DNA of 64,000 nt from the NCBI GenBank assembly GCA_030848705.1, contig CM061245.1:77611564-77675563 (forward strand). The letters are read 5' to 3'. This document shows, piece after piece, positions 33,749 through 45,700 of the stretch (the stretch's first letter is position 1; each line of letters opens with the position of its first letter). The position numbers were made by a program, and so were the translations under genes. A model generated the notes under the pieces. That model was not told the DNA's origin. It saw nothing but the letters and a program-made list of their open reading frames with translations, and did no database searches. This DNA is from Heracleum sosnowskyi. Its lineage: Eukaryota > Streptophyta > Magnoliopsida > Apiales > Apiaceae.

Positions 33749-35618
33749 TGTAAAGCAAAATGTAACATAAGATGTAACAGAGATAACTACAACTCAACAA
33801 AGAACAAGATAGACAATAATATTAACAGAAGCACAGGAATCCAGAAGTAAAGAAGAAAAGGTAAACTCAAAAAATCAAAATATGGTATGTATTCTTGAAG
33901 TCCGTAAACAGGTCACGGAAATAAGTTCATTAATATGTTCAAGCCTCAGTAACAAATAAAGAAACAAATGATTAAGAGTTAGTACCATAGGATTTTAGTG
34001 ATTTGAATGAAGCAACCAGAACGACAAAGGACTTATCAACAGCATTGAATTGAAGACATAGAAGTATTGATCAAGTGTTAGTCATCTGTGAACGAGACCA
34101 GTTGCACTAGTTGTCAGCACCTAAAATATCAAGATGTTTATCGTCTCGAAAGAAGTTGATTTAAGTCTAAATCTGAAACATCGTGAAAGTGAAAAGAATA
34201 TTATAAGGTATGTTTAGGTTTAAATGGAAGTACAATATGCTTGCTGAAAAAGGAGAGAATCTTTAAGGATCAAACTGCAAAAGAAAATATTCGATAGTTT
34301 TCAATTAAGAAAAACTATCAAAATTGATCAAGTGGATTTGAAGGAAAAACCATCGAAGAATTGATTTTTCATTCGATAGATTTTATTTAAAATCTATCGA
34401 ATGAAAGAATATTAAATTGTGTTGTACTAACATTGTTTTGCAGGAGATAAAGACTTTGTATTTTATAACAAAACATGTTGTAGTAGTTAGCTGGCAGACT
34501 AATTTTTCTTTGCAGACAACAAGCTGGCAGAGTAAATTTTCTATGCAGGAAGCAAGCTGGCAACACTTTCAGCCGATAGAGTTTCAGTCCTATTTTATAG
34601 GAAATCTTCTAGGAACGGAATTGTAAGGACTCTATCAGTTATATAAGTCGTGTATATATATATGAGCTCAAATAATTTCTAATTTATTTATATATATATA
34701 TATATAATCCCTATATTATAGGAAGTTGTTTATACACATTTTATCTTTTAACAACTTCTATTCTTTTGGGCTTTACAAACCAGTTGAACGTGTCTTCTTA
34801 ACGTTCTTATTTTCTCTATTCTTTTGGTTTCTGAACGTTGATTTCATGAACGTTGGGTTTGAATTAATCAAGGAATAAAATACGTGAGACTTGGTAGTCA
34901 AGACCGTTGGTTGTTGATCGATTAATTCAAAATCATTGTTTCATATAAATATACTTGTGTTGTTTTCATTCTAGTGGTTGGACAACATTCAAAAGAAAAC
35001 ACAAGTACTCTCGAACTGATTTGATATATCTTTCATATACTTTTGAGCTCTGATATATATTACATCTTATATCTTTGATTAGAGTTCATAGTTTCAATTG
35101 TAATTGATTATACTTGCATTGTTCAACTTGTAAGTTGGTAGTTGCTGGTTTTGTGAGCTTGGGAAACAAGGGTTCAAGGAACTTGATAGCTAGAGGAGTT
35201 TATACTTGGTTTAGTATAGTACTTAGAGAGCTGCGTTCAAGGAACAAGGTTTTTCAGCAAGCTGCAAATAGTAACTGGGAGATCAGAGAGATATATTATT
35301 GTATTGTGTAGTTGTAATTCACTTTGATCAATAATATTTTCCTTTGTCGTGTTGGTTGAGTACCAGGACGTAGACCTATAGAAGATAGAGGTCGAACCTG
35401 GCTAAAATTGTTGTGTGTTCTTTATTTTCTGCACATTTGCTATACTGCACTGCACAACGTAGCTAGCTGCCACTTATATTATCTGTGAATCCAGTAAGCT
35501 GCCAAACAACAAAACAGATTGTTTTTTCTTTTTCAGTCACATAACTTGATAATAATTAAAATCGGTCATTGTTAGTCATAACACATATTCACCCATCCCC
35601 TCTAGGTGTTGATTCTCA
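33749..35618 (+). repeat. copia-like 3' LTR, unit 2
   Basis: It starts TGTAAAGC after tatggggagat and has the same candidate end, tgattctca. It contains the perfect 15-bp hairpin at 34370-34403. Confidence 0.6.
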
Positions 35619-36450
35619 TTGAATATCCATTTAAATTGGAACCAGAATAAAAGTATAATTTTCGTGTTATAATCAAAGTAATTTATTTTATAACTCAATC
35701 AAATATGTGATTTGCTCATCACTATCGAATAATATAGTCAAAGTTGAAAACATTCATATATTATACAAGTATTAATATATATTTATTCCAAAATCGATCA
35801 AGGTTATTTTCAGTTTTAATTAAACTTTAATAGTATTTTAAAAGGGAGTTAAACCTTGTAATTGTCAAATTAAGTGCTAAATTAATCATAATTTTTAAAA
35901 AATAATACAACTATCTTTAGTATTAATATATTAAACAATTTTTGACAGAAAAATTAAATGTAATAATAAATTAATTTCTGGTGAATAGAAATTAAAGTTG
36001 GATAGACATTTTGATATACGCACAAAATTAATTGAAAATCATAATTATTTGTTGATTATAATTAAGTAATAATAAATATAATTAAAATCAAATCAGGAAT
36101 TAGTACGACAAAACTAAACCGCGTCAAACGGTATAGAAATCTAAACAAAATCTTTAGTTGATTCGAGAAATCAATTAATCATGACAATACTCCCTAATTA
36201 TTACTCTTAATGGTAAACTTTCATAATAAAGCTTTTCAACATTAATTACACACGTATCTATGGTCAATTTGTCAAACTTTCTAATCTCTCTCTCCTCTGT
36301 CTCTTTCTCTCTCTCAATCTCTCTTGCCTATATATACGCGCATACCCCATACCCCTGTCTCTAATCTCTCTCAGGTACCCTGTCTCAAATCCCCCTCTCA
36401 CATTGATATTTCTTCTTCTTCTTTTTTATTTTCTCTTCGAAACAAGAAAC

Positions 36451-37332
36451 ATGATGCCCAAGAAAACAAGCGGCCGACAAAAGATTGAAATGAAGATAAT
36501 TGAAAAGAAGACTAGCCGGCAAGTCACTTTCACCAAACGTCGAGGGGGATTGTTCAAGAAAGCTGCTGAACTGTGTGTTTTAACCGGTGCTGAGGTGGCC
36601 ATTATTGTTCAATCTCCGGGGAACCACTTGTATGCTTTTGGTCATCGTGATGTTGATTCTGTTATCGAAACTTATCTCGGGAATAATAATGTTTTATTGA
36701 GTGAAAACCCTACTACGTTCATGTATGGAGGGTATAATGAGTACTTGGAGATTGAGAAGGAGTTGAAAGTTGAGAAGAGTAAATCGAAGAATGCGGTGGA
36801 GGAAAGTAGTGGATTTTGGTGGGAGAATTCTTTTGAGGATTTGGAGATGGATGAACTCGAGATTTTCGTCAAGTCATTGGAGGAATTGAAGAACAAAGTG
36901 GCGGATAAAGCTGACGAGTTGAGGAATTCGGGTTCGAGTCCTTCGTTGATCGACACGAATGTAGGTGCTGATGAGTTGAGGAATTCGGGTTCGAGTCCTT
37001 CGTTGATCGACACGAATGTAGGTGCGGATGAGTTGACGAATTCGGGTTCGAGTCCTTCGTTCATCGACACGAATGTAGGTGCTGATGAGTTGAGGAATTC
37101 GGTTGTGAGTTCTCCGTTTGACACGAATACCAATTTGAGTAATGTGGATGGATTGCTTGATGATCATGTATCCTTTGCTGATTTGTTGACAATGCCGCCT
37201 TTTAATTATAATTCCGGTGGATTCGATAATAATAGCTTTGGGAATGGTGATCAATTGACTATTGATGATTATCAGGTTTCAAGTGCTTTTGGTACTCCCG
37301 GGGACAACTGTTTCGGACTGGGTCAGATTTGA
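36451..37332 (+). CDS. type I (M-alpha) MADS-box transcription factor, AGL62-like, copy 2
   Basis: The product is 293 aa and intronless, identical to copy 1 except for the loss of one 19-residue repeat. By eye only two synonymous base changes were seen in the coding region outside the repeat number (near 36915 and 37299). The MADS domain is at ~8-66, the FWWENSFEDLE motif at ~122-131, and three full repeats at residues 154-210 plus a decayed one. TATA box at 36328-36337, CT-rich leader, and downstream aataaa near 37527. Near-identity of promoter, coding region and 3' flank points to a recent duplication, so both copies may be expressed. The nuclear DNA-binding role is inferred from the family. 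Confidence 0.93.
   Translation: MMPKKTSGRQKIEMKIIEKKTSRQVTFTKRRGGLFKKAAELCVLTGAEVAIIVQSPGNHLYAFGHRDVDSVIETYLGNNNVLLSENPTTFMYGGYNEYLEIEKELKVEKSKSKNAVEESSGFWWENSFEDLEMDELEIFVKSLEELKNKVADKADELRNSGSSPSLIDTNVGADELRNSGSSPSLIDTNVGADELTNSGSSPSFIDTNVGADELRNSVVSSPFDTNTNLSNVDGLLDDHVSFADLLTMPPFNYNSGGFDNNSFGNGDQLTIDDYQVSSAFGTPGDNCFGLGQI
36910..37134 (+). repeat. 57-bp in-frame minisatellite in MADS 2 (3 units + partial)
   Basis: Units start at 36910, 36967 and 37024, with a partial at 37081. The missing unit relative to copy 1 corresponds to its fourth copy or a recombinant of units 3 and 4. Confidence 0.95.
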
Positions 37333-38540
37333 AGTGAAGTGAAGGCCTTCTATTTCTTGATTTAATTACTTATTAATTCTGATTGATTAGTAGTAGATTA
37401 GAACTAATTAGTTAGTTTGATACTTGTTCTTAAAAGTTATTGGATAAGGAGATTCAAGAACTTTGAGAAAATTTTGGGGATGTCTTTATATATATTTATG
37501 TTATGTACGGTGATACATATGAATTAATAAAATCGATTTTTTTTCAATTGTGGGTTATTAATAGTCTGGTTTCTCCTTCAGAATTCTTTTGTGCATTAGT
37601 AATGTGGCTGTCTACATGTAATTGTGTTCATTATATTTGTGTTGTATAGCATTGTCACAGTTATTGTGCAGTTGCATAGAGAATTCGATTGTAGTACTTA
37701 TCTCGTAAAATCACATAAAGAATACTAATATGATTGGAGTATTTGAGGATGAGTCTTGTAAAACAGTTATGATGTTCTGTACAAATTGTTAGAAATTTAC
37801 ACTTACCTGTTGGAGTTGCTGATAAGTGAGATTAGGTGGGTGTATAAGTGGCAAAATTATAACAGTAATAACTCAAACAAGCTGGAATGTTGATTTAATA
37901 GTGATTCAGTAATTTTAGTGGTTAATCGGAGCTTAAGAGATTGCAGCAAAACATGCTGCAGTAGTGGGCAATGAAGAACAAGTTTGTCAACATCAGGTGC
38001 ATCATGATTCTGTGTTGAATAATCTGGAACCTGAACTGATGCATGACAGGTGTTTGATTTCGTTCTCTTGTTGTTGTTGAGCTTGATACAATTGTAGTTC
38101 AAATCTTGTTGGAGGTATTGAGGGAAATCATAAGAGTGTTGACTTTGTTCCAGGTATATAATTTGTTCCAATCGATTACTTATTTTGAGGGATTTTTTTT
38201 AAGTTGAGATATATGACTCCGGTGCTGAGTTCATTAAAATATGATAAGGTTTAGCTTGGAAGACTTTTAGATTAGGCCCGTTGTTCCTAAGCACTTGAAG
38301 ACTTCGTGCATCTAAGTTTCTCAGCATCCAACCATAAAACCTCTGCAGTTTTGTCTTTAACATTGCCGATGAAGACAGTTAAGTAGAGGAGTGTTTGATT
38401 TGTTGGCCGTCATAACCTGTAAGCAATGAGTCGTTCACTCCATAAAAAGGTTTGCGTGTGTCGGCATGTGCAAGGATGAAGCAGAGTTCATGAGTTTGAG
38501 ACCTGAAGTTGCCAGACAGACAATGAAACCACACAGTGGA
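37333..38540. other. 3' flank of MADS 2
   Basis: Nearly identical to 13800-15009, including the 104-codon minus-strand ORF (37857-38171, unrecognised). Identity with unit 1 stops after ccacacagtg at ~38540. No confident gene. Confidence 0.5.
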
Positions 38541-38722
38541 AGGCACCGAGCTTAAAATAATACTTGCTTTTACAACCTGCCATTTTCAGATCAAAGATAG
38601 TGGAAGCAAGGAGTGAAACTCTTAAACTAACCACAGCAAGTTTTATACATGTATCTACCATATAGACAATGTCGTTCAAGAGTAACTAGAGTATCCTTTG
38701 ATTCTTTAGGCGAAAAATTGGC

Positions 38723-38972
38723 AGAACAACACAACTCTCATGAATAAAGTAGTTCTTGTTTTCTAGCTAGCATCTAGTAACTGTTCAGTTGTTTAAACCA
38801 AATGGAATGTTCAAAGTCTAGTTTGATGGCGCTTTTTCTTTTATAAGTTCTGGTTCCTGGTTTGCTAGTTGCTGGCATGTTTGAGGGTGCAAAAGAAGAT
38901 AAAGAACATCAGAGATCCATGACTGATAAAATGACATTCCTGAATAGTTGTCCTTAATTCTTATATATTGCA
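38723..38972. repeat. 250-bp direct repeat, left copy
   Basis: cagaacaacacaactctcat... to ...cttatatattgca, nearly identical to 41981-42231. A minus-strand ORF (38818-39042) overlaps it and continues beyond the repeat; its product is not recognised. Confidence 0.85.
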
Positions 38973-39635
38973 TTAGTAATCCTAATTTACTTCCATTGAT
39001 CCTGGATGATTTAGCTATGTTGATATTCCGAGCCATCAACATCTCTAGTGTTCTATAAACAAAATTTTCGTATTAGCATCAACGACAACTGGCTGAAAAG
39101 GTCTTGATCGACTCATACTTGCTCTTCTTTTACATAAAATGGTGGTTGCATTATATTTCTTATTTAGTCAATGACAGATTTTTCATCTATCATTTTTCGC
39201 TCCAAGGACAGATTTTTCGTGTTCTGCTTTCTCATCTATCATTTTTCGCTCCAAGGACAGATTTTTTATTCCTTAAACATAGGTTTAGCACGAGCACGAC
39301 ATACACATTAGTTCACTTTGACATCACAGTTACTGTAGCAATCTTATGAAGTTTTGAATTCCTAATTTCTATATGAGGGGCAGTACTGCGTCTTCTTGTA
39401 ACGGCCGGTGTAGCAGTTATCCCATATAACATATTCATATGTTACATTATGTCACTGGTTACTTTCTTGGCAACAACAGAATAATTACAGATCATGATAA
39501 TTTTATTATATATTCCATATTCTTTGTCCTTGCCATTGTCAAAATCTAATGATGAAACATCTTATTACATGATTGCTTATATTCATATTAATCTCTCCAC
39601 GAGTGCTACCTAGCCTAGATAGTCGATAACTCGAT

Positions 39636-39983
39636 ATGGTGTTGCATTTGCTAGCTCTGGTGAAACTAAAACTCTTAGCCGCCACATCTCCTTCTTATAA
39701 TCCATTGTTCCCCTTATTGGCATATCCATTTGTGCTTAAAGTTTGCATTGGTATGACACATGATCTTCGTCAAATTTATGCAAATGTCACGCACTTTTCT
39801 AGGTTCTTCTTATTCCGGTTATGTCGTATAGTTTTTCATGGAAGGCAAGAGGATGGTCTTCGAACTGTGAGTAGATGGAGGAGAGTTCTCCGACTAGTTA
39901 GTAACATGGTCAACCTGGCGACACCAACAATTTCAGATTCACCATTGTGGCTGCCGTTCAGTCAATTTAGCATGACTAGTTAG
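39636..39983 (+). CDS. hypothetical protein A, 115 aa
   Basis: This small protein is unrecognised. It begins MVLHLLALVKLKLLAAT, has a hydrophobic N-terminal half, and carries a basic motif FHGRQEDGLRTVSRWRR at ~70-86. It aligns without internal gaps over ~85 codons with ORF B 1.26 kb downstream, including the same start codon. Many of the differences are conservative (V/I, M/L) or silent, which hints that both were coding, but first-position changes are as common as third-position ones, so constraint is weak evidence. Confidence 0.35.
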   Translation: MVLHLLALVKLKLLAATSPSYNPLFPLLAYPFVLKVCIGMTHDLRQIYANVTHFSRFFLFRLCRIVFHGRQEDGLRTVSRWRRVLRLVSNMVNLATPTISDSPLWLPFSQFSMTS

Positions 39984-40899
39984 TAACTTGTTTTAAGATC
40001 ATAACATTTTCATACCTGAATATAATGCTCTAAGAGTTCAGTTCGGTCTAAGGTCTGAACCGGTTCCATTTGCTGTTGTGTATTGGATATGATCTTTTTT
40101 TTATTAAAGACTTTTATCTTATACTTTAAAAAGATCTGTATCAAAATATTACGAGTTCCACAACATACCTTTCAAAGTTTCAATACAAATTCCGTTTTCA
40201 TATCTTAATTCATGTTTTGCGAAAATAATCTTAAACGTTTTTCTTTATTTCTTAACAAGAAATTCTTATAAACTACGAGAACTCATAATGATACCGCTGA
40301 ACAAGATATTTACGACTAAAGAAAATTTAGAAGAACATTGGTCGACAGAAGCGTTATGTACTGAAATGAGTACTTCTTCAACGAAAGAAATACCGAAAAG
40401 TAACTGAACTGAAGGCTATATCGAATTGATCACTGGATCATCAAAACATTATTTGCATCATGTCGTCAGCAAGTCTGCTCTTTCATATAGGTTGGAAATA
40501 TCAGTACTAAGAATGATTAATAAGGTAATGAAACTAAGAATTTGTGCAGAAGTTCAGCATTAGGTACTCTGTTAGCTAACATAAGTAGTTATGTAATGTT
40601 TTCTTTTTTATGTCTACTCTGATATCACTATTCCAGTTGTTGGAACCAACTACAAGGTTGTTGTCGTTATCATTGTTATTTAGTCAGTGAAGAAGGACTT
40701 GTCATCCATCATTTTTCCCTTTAAAGAAAAGAATTGTAATTATTCCTTAAAGATAACATTTTCTATATTCAATATATATTTGGTCTCATTTTCAATTGAA
40801 TTATGTCTGTACCATTGTCCAAATCCAAGAACGAACACCTTAAATAATTGCATTCAAATCATAATATTCTCCACACTGGTTTCTATCCAGACAGTAGAT

Positions 40900-41265
40900 A
40901 TGGTGTTACATTTGCTAGCTCTGGTTAAACTAAAACTCTTAGTGGCCACTCATTCTTCTGTTAACCCATTGTTCCCGTGCTTGCTTTATCCATATGTGCT
41001 TAAAATTTGCATTGGTCTGAGATATGATCTTCCTCAAGCGTATGCCAATATCACAAACTTCTCCAGGTTCTTTTTGTTTCGGTTAGGTCACGTAATTTTT
41101 CATGGAAGGCAGGAGAATGGTTTTGGAAATGCTAGTAGATGGAGGAGAGCTCTCCGACTAGTCTGTGACCTGGTCGACGACATAGTTAACCGTGCAATAC
41201 CAGCAAATGCAGATTCACCATGGTCATCTTCATCCACGCAGACCTTTGGACTGATAACACTTTGA
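40900..41265 (+). CDS. hypothetical protein B, 121 aa, paralogue of A
   Basis: It starts MVLHLLALVKLKLLVAT and shares VLK-x-CIG, NFSRFFLFRL and FHGRQE-x-G...SRWRR with protein A. The open frame extends upstream to 40687, but I chose the ATG at 40900 because homology to A begins there. A splice-acceptor-like ctatccag lies 9 bp before it. The C-terminus (NADSPWSSSSTQTFG) is polar. The family is unknown; no transposon motif is visible. Confidence 0.38.
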   Translation: MVLHLLALVKLKLLVATHSSVNPLFPCLLYPYVLKICIGLRYDLPQAYANITNFSRFFLFRLGHVIFHGRQENGFGNASRWRRALRLVCDLVDDIVNRAIPANADSPWSSSSTQTFGLITL

Positions 41266-41612
41266 TGTTCAACGGTATGCATGCATATGTCCATCCCAGA
41301 TATTTATTAGACTATTAATACAAGTCTACTAGAGCAAAACCGGATTATAAATTAAGCTAGACTTTTCCTGTTAGAGCCACACTTTCCACTCTTAACTGCA
41401 GTAATTATATATTAAGGCTTGTACAAGTACTGAAAACTACTATTCAAAACTTTGTAATCTGGAAGGGATGAAATATGAAGGTATGCTTATTTGAAGATCA
41501 TACTCTTTGTTTATCTAAATTTTTATTGTTATCTTATTTGTTTAATTTTCTATAAAGATGCCACTAGACCTTTGAATATATTCGATTTCGGATGAAAAGT
41601 TGTAAATTATAT

Positions 41613-41978
41613 TTTCGTGAATACAAGCAAGTTGTAAAGTTGTAAATTATATATTCGTTTGTTTTTCCACAGGTTCAGTAAACTAGCGAAAAATGCCATG
41701 TACAGTTCCCTTTTATCTATTTTGTTACATGGTTCTTCTTTGCGGCCTGTTCAACAGCTCAATTCACTCTCATTAATCCAAGAGCATCTTCAACGGTGTT
41801 TTATAAAATGATTAGTTAAATATTGATTATCTAAAATTTGCTGAACTTGTAAAGTATTTTACTCTAATAAAGTTGCCTATATTGATTGACTATATTTTAA
41901 AAATAGGATGTTATTTTTATTACAACTCTTTATTAATATAATATATTATTTAAATATGGTAATAATTGACGTGAAATT
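41613..41978. mobile_element. truncated MITE and CACTA-flank copy
   Basis: Homology to the main units starts at tgaatacaagcaagttg, the first bases after the CACTA-like end of those units, and runs into the MITE (start 41782, caa|gagcatcttcaacgg). The MITE is cut after gacgtgaaatt at 41978, where the 250-bp repeat begins. Confidence 0.65.
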
Positions 41979-41980
41979 GT

Positions 41981-42231
41981 CAGAACAACACAACTCTCAT
42001 GAATAAAGTAGTTCTTGTTTTCTAGCTAGCATCTAGTAACTGTTCAGTTGTTTAAACCAAATGGAATGTTCAAAGTCTAGTTTGATGGCGCTTTTTCTTT
42101 TATAAGTTCTGGTTCCTGGTTTGCTAGTTGTTGGCATGTTTGAGGGTGCAAAAGAAGATAAAGAACATCAGAGATCCATGACTGATAAAATGACATTCCT
42201 GAATAGTTGTCCTTAATTCTTATATATTGCA
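41981..42231. repeat. 250-bp direct repeat, right copy
   Basis: Copy of 38723-38972, joined on the left to a truncated MITE and on the right to sequence shared with unit 1 from 15241. Confidence 0.85.
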
Positions 42232-42237
42232 ATAAAC

Positions 42238-42720
42238 ATCAATTCAGTGGGGTTTCAGGCCTTGTTATTGAAATAAACAATTATAAAAAAAATACGAAGT
42301 CAACACATTTACACATAATTAAAATTTAAAACAAGAAAACATGAAATTTTTACTAATCTAATAAAGATCTGAACCTTAAACTGGAACAATTAAAGTACTA
42401 CAAACATAACATGAACAAAATTTTGCAGTACTGGTTCTGAGAGTCCAATCAATTAAAGTACTTCAAAGAACAAACTTCCTATTCTTCTCAATATAAAATA
42501 TTCCAGACTACAAATATTTGGCCAAGAATACCTAGATGAAAACAGACAAAGTTTTGTGTCAGAGAATACTGTATTATAAGCAAAATTTTAGCAAAGCACA
42601 CTTAGGATATAGAGACTATAATTCCAAAATGTTAAAACTAATTTGACCAATGTGGATGTTTCGAGTATACAGTAGGAAAAAAACATATAGATAAGCTCAT
42701 AAAACACATGACTTATGCTC
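42238..42720. other. segment shared with unit 1 (15245-15660)
   Basis: No gene is visible. On the minus strand it resembles a 3' UTR or intron. About 60 bp (42670-42730) at its right end are absent from unit 1. Confidence 0.4.
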
Positions 42721-45700
42721 GTTATATGTTATTATAGCCCGCTTACTTAAATTTTATTTATAATTATATTTATTTATGAATATTTTAATATTTAAAAGTT
42801 ATTAGTTTACATGATTAAATTATTGTTAAAAAAAGATTTAGTCAAAAAAATTGTAGTTAAAATTTGATATTTATTATATTTTACACGCTCAATTTAATAT
42901 TTGTTTATATTGAGTTATAAAAGTTAGATTTGGCCAATTTTATAGTCCACGTGAAATTCACAAAATAACCAAATACCATTTATTAACCAAATACAGTTTT
43001 AATGTTAAATCTAACGGTTTTCACCTATCTATTTAAGATTAAACGATTTTTATTATTTTGTTATTAAATGAGTTTCCTTATTTAATTACAACTATTTTTA
43101 TGTTTTGACTTTTTAGAAAATCCAATCCTAATATAATATCTTTTAACTTATATCATTTTTAGATAATAACTTCTTTTTATATGATATAATCATGATCGTC
43201 TATTTTTAAAAGTATTGGATCTAACGGTTGAGAATGTTTTGGCGGTATTTAGGACCAAACTACCAAGATAACATCATTAATTTTTCTTAATATTTATAAA
43301 AAAAATTAATTTTTAATTTTTTTAAATATTTATTGCTAAAATATAATATACTCTTTTTTGTAATATGTTAATGATGCGGGAACTTTGAACTTTTGAGAAA
43401 ATAAATTATCAATTAAAATATAATTTTTTTTGTTATAGTTCTTCTTTTAAAGTAGTACACTGTGACGATCAAAATTCTGTATAAAATTCATTTTTTATAG
43501 TATATCTCGTAAATATTTATGTTATTATATTAAAGACTAAATAATGAAAGCTTCCTTATAAGTATAAGTATGGTCGCTTTGTTTGATCACTCAATCCATA
43601 ATCGTTGGATCTTTCAAATTAATTTGTTGAGAAACGTTAGATATAACAGTAAAATTATCATGTAGATTGATCTAAGGCTTGAATCTATCAATAACATATT
43701 AAAATTTACAGGTTTTTTTTGAAAAATAAGAATTTTATCATTTTTTTCTTGCAGACATAGGTTATTTGATAATATTTTTTGTAAAGTACGATTTTTCAGA
43801 AAAGTGGTATAGTAATTGATTAACAAATTTTTAAAGTTTCGAATTTAATAATTTACAATATATATAGGTTAAAAAAGTTTGGCCTCTTCTGTAACTGAGT
43901 CTAAAATTTCAAAATACGGTTTTTTTTTAAATATGAATATAGTTGTGTTAACAATGAAATTAGGTCTCTATGAGTTCTTATAAAACAAAATCACCATTTG
44001 CGTATAATTTATTATTTAATAATAACTAATATTTGATTAGTAATGATCTAAAGCTTAATAAAATAGGATAAAAATTATGCACAATTTTATAAAATTTTAT
44101 CCTCGTATTATTATATTCTTTGTTGATTTGAATTTTTCTTAGATTGATTTTAATTTTTGAACATAGATTTCTAAATTTAAAACAGTTAGAAAAAAGTAAT
44201 TAAATTGCGTTAAAATAATGATGACATAATAATTATTATTAGAACTTAATTACTCACTTTACTAATTTGGGTTTTATCTTGTGTTTTAAAAATTAGATTT
44301 TGACGATTTTACACCCCACATGAAGATAACTAAATTATCTTTAATTTAAAGATGGTTTAACAATTTTTATCTACCCGGAATTATCCATGGAAGAGAAAAG
44401 AAAGTCACGAATTTTTTACATGGAAAATTCTATTCAATATAGAAAACTTATTTATATTTGGTATATTTGGTTTAAATTATCAAAATATATTTTTTAGAAT
44501 TTAAATATAATCCTATTATTAATAAAATACACTTTTTTAATATTTGATCTAACGATTTTCATTTATCTAGTTAAGATCTAATGATCCTTATTAATTTGGT
44601 TGTCGGCCGTACGACCAAATTTTTGGATAAGAGCCATATTATACTTATTATATACTAGCTTATAGCCCGTGCGATGCACGGTTATTTAAATTTTATTTAT
44701 AATTATTTTGTTTATAATTATATTTTTATTACGATGCAACACACGATTATTTTTTTAATATTTATAATTATATTTATTTATGAATATTTTAATATTTAAA
44801 AGTTATTAGTTTACATGATTAAATTATTTTTAAAAAAGATTTAGCCAAAAAAAATTATAGTTAAAAATTTGAAATTTATTATATTATACACGCTCAATTT
44901 AATATTTGTTTATATTGAGTTATAAAAGTTAGATTTGGCCAATTTTACGGTTCACATGAAATTCACAAAATAATCTTTAATTTAGTTGTGGTTTAATAGT
45001 TCTTTTTCAATTAAAAACTATTCTAAAACTAAAAAGAGAATACAGTGACGAAATTTAATGTTGAGAATTCTATTCGATTTAGGAAATCTTTCTAACTTAT
45101 ATGTAGTTTAGATTATTAGAATAACCTTTATTAACCAAATACAGGTTTTAATGTTAAATCTAACGGTTTTCACCTATCTATTTAAGATTAAACGATTTTT
45201 ATTATTTTGGTTATAAATGGGTTTCCTTATTTAATTACAACTATTTTTATGTTTTAACTTTTTGGAAAATCCAATCCTAATATAATATCTTTTAACTTAT
45301 ATCATTTTTAGATAATAATTTCTTTTTATATGATATAATCTTGATCATCTATTTTTAAAAGTATTGGATAATAATTTCTTTTTAGATAATAATTTCTTAA
45401 TATTTATAATTTTTTTATTTTTTTATTTTTTTAAATATTTATTGCTAAAATATAATATACTCTTTTTTGTAATATGTTAATGATGCGGGAACTTTGAACT
45501 TTTGAGAAAATAAATTATCAATTAAAATATATATTTTTTTGTAATAGTTCTTTTAAAGTAGTACACTGTGACGATCAAAATTCTGTATAAAATTCATTTT
45601 TTTTATAGTATATCCCGTAAATATCAATGTTATTATATTAAAGACTAAATAATGAAAGTTTTCTTATAAGTGTGGTCGCTTTGTTTGATCACTCAATCCA

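Larger units (their letters stand above)
38541..42237. other. 3.7-kb segment present only in unit 2
   Basis: It replaces the ~230 bp at 15009-15240 of unit 1. It contains two ~250-bp direct repeats at its flanks (38723-38972 and 41981-42231), two diverged ~1.2-kb tandem copies each with an ORF (39636-39983, 40900-41265), a 36-bp local duplication (39187-39222 and 39230-39265), and at 41613-41978 a piece homologous to 7779-8145 (CACTA flank plus truncated MITE). Whether this is an insertion or the ancestral state lost from unit 1 cannot be decided here. Confidence 0.7.
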
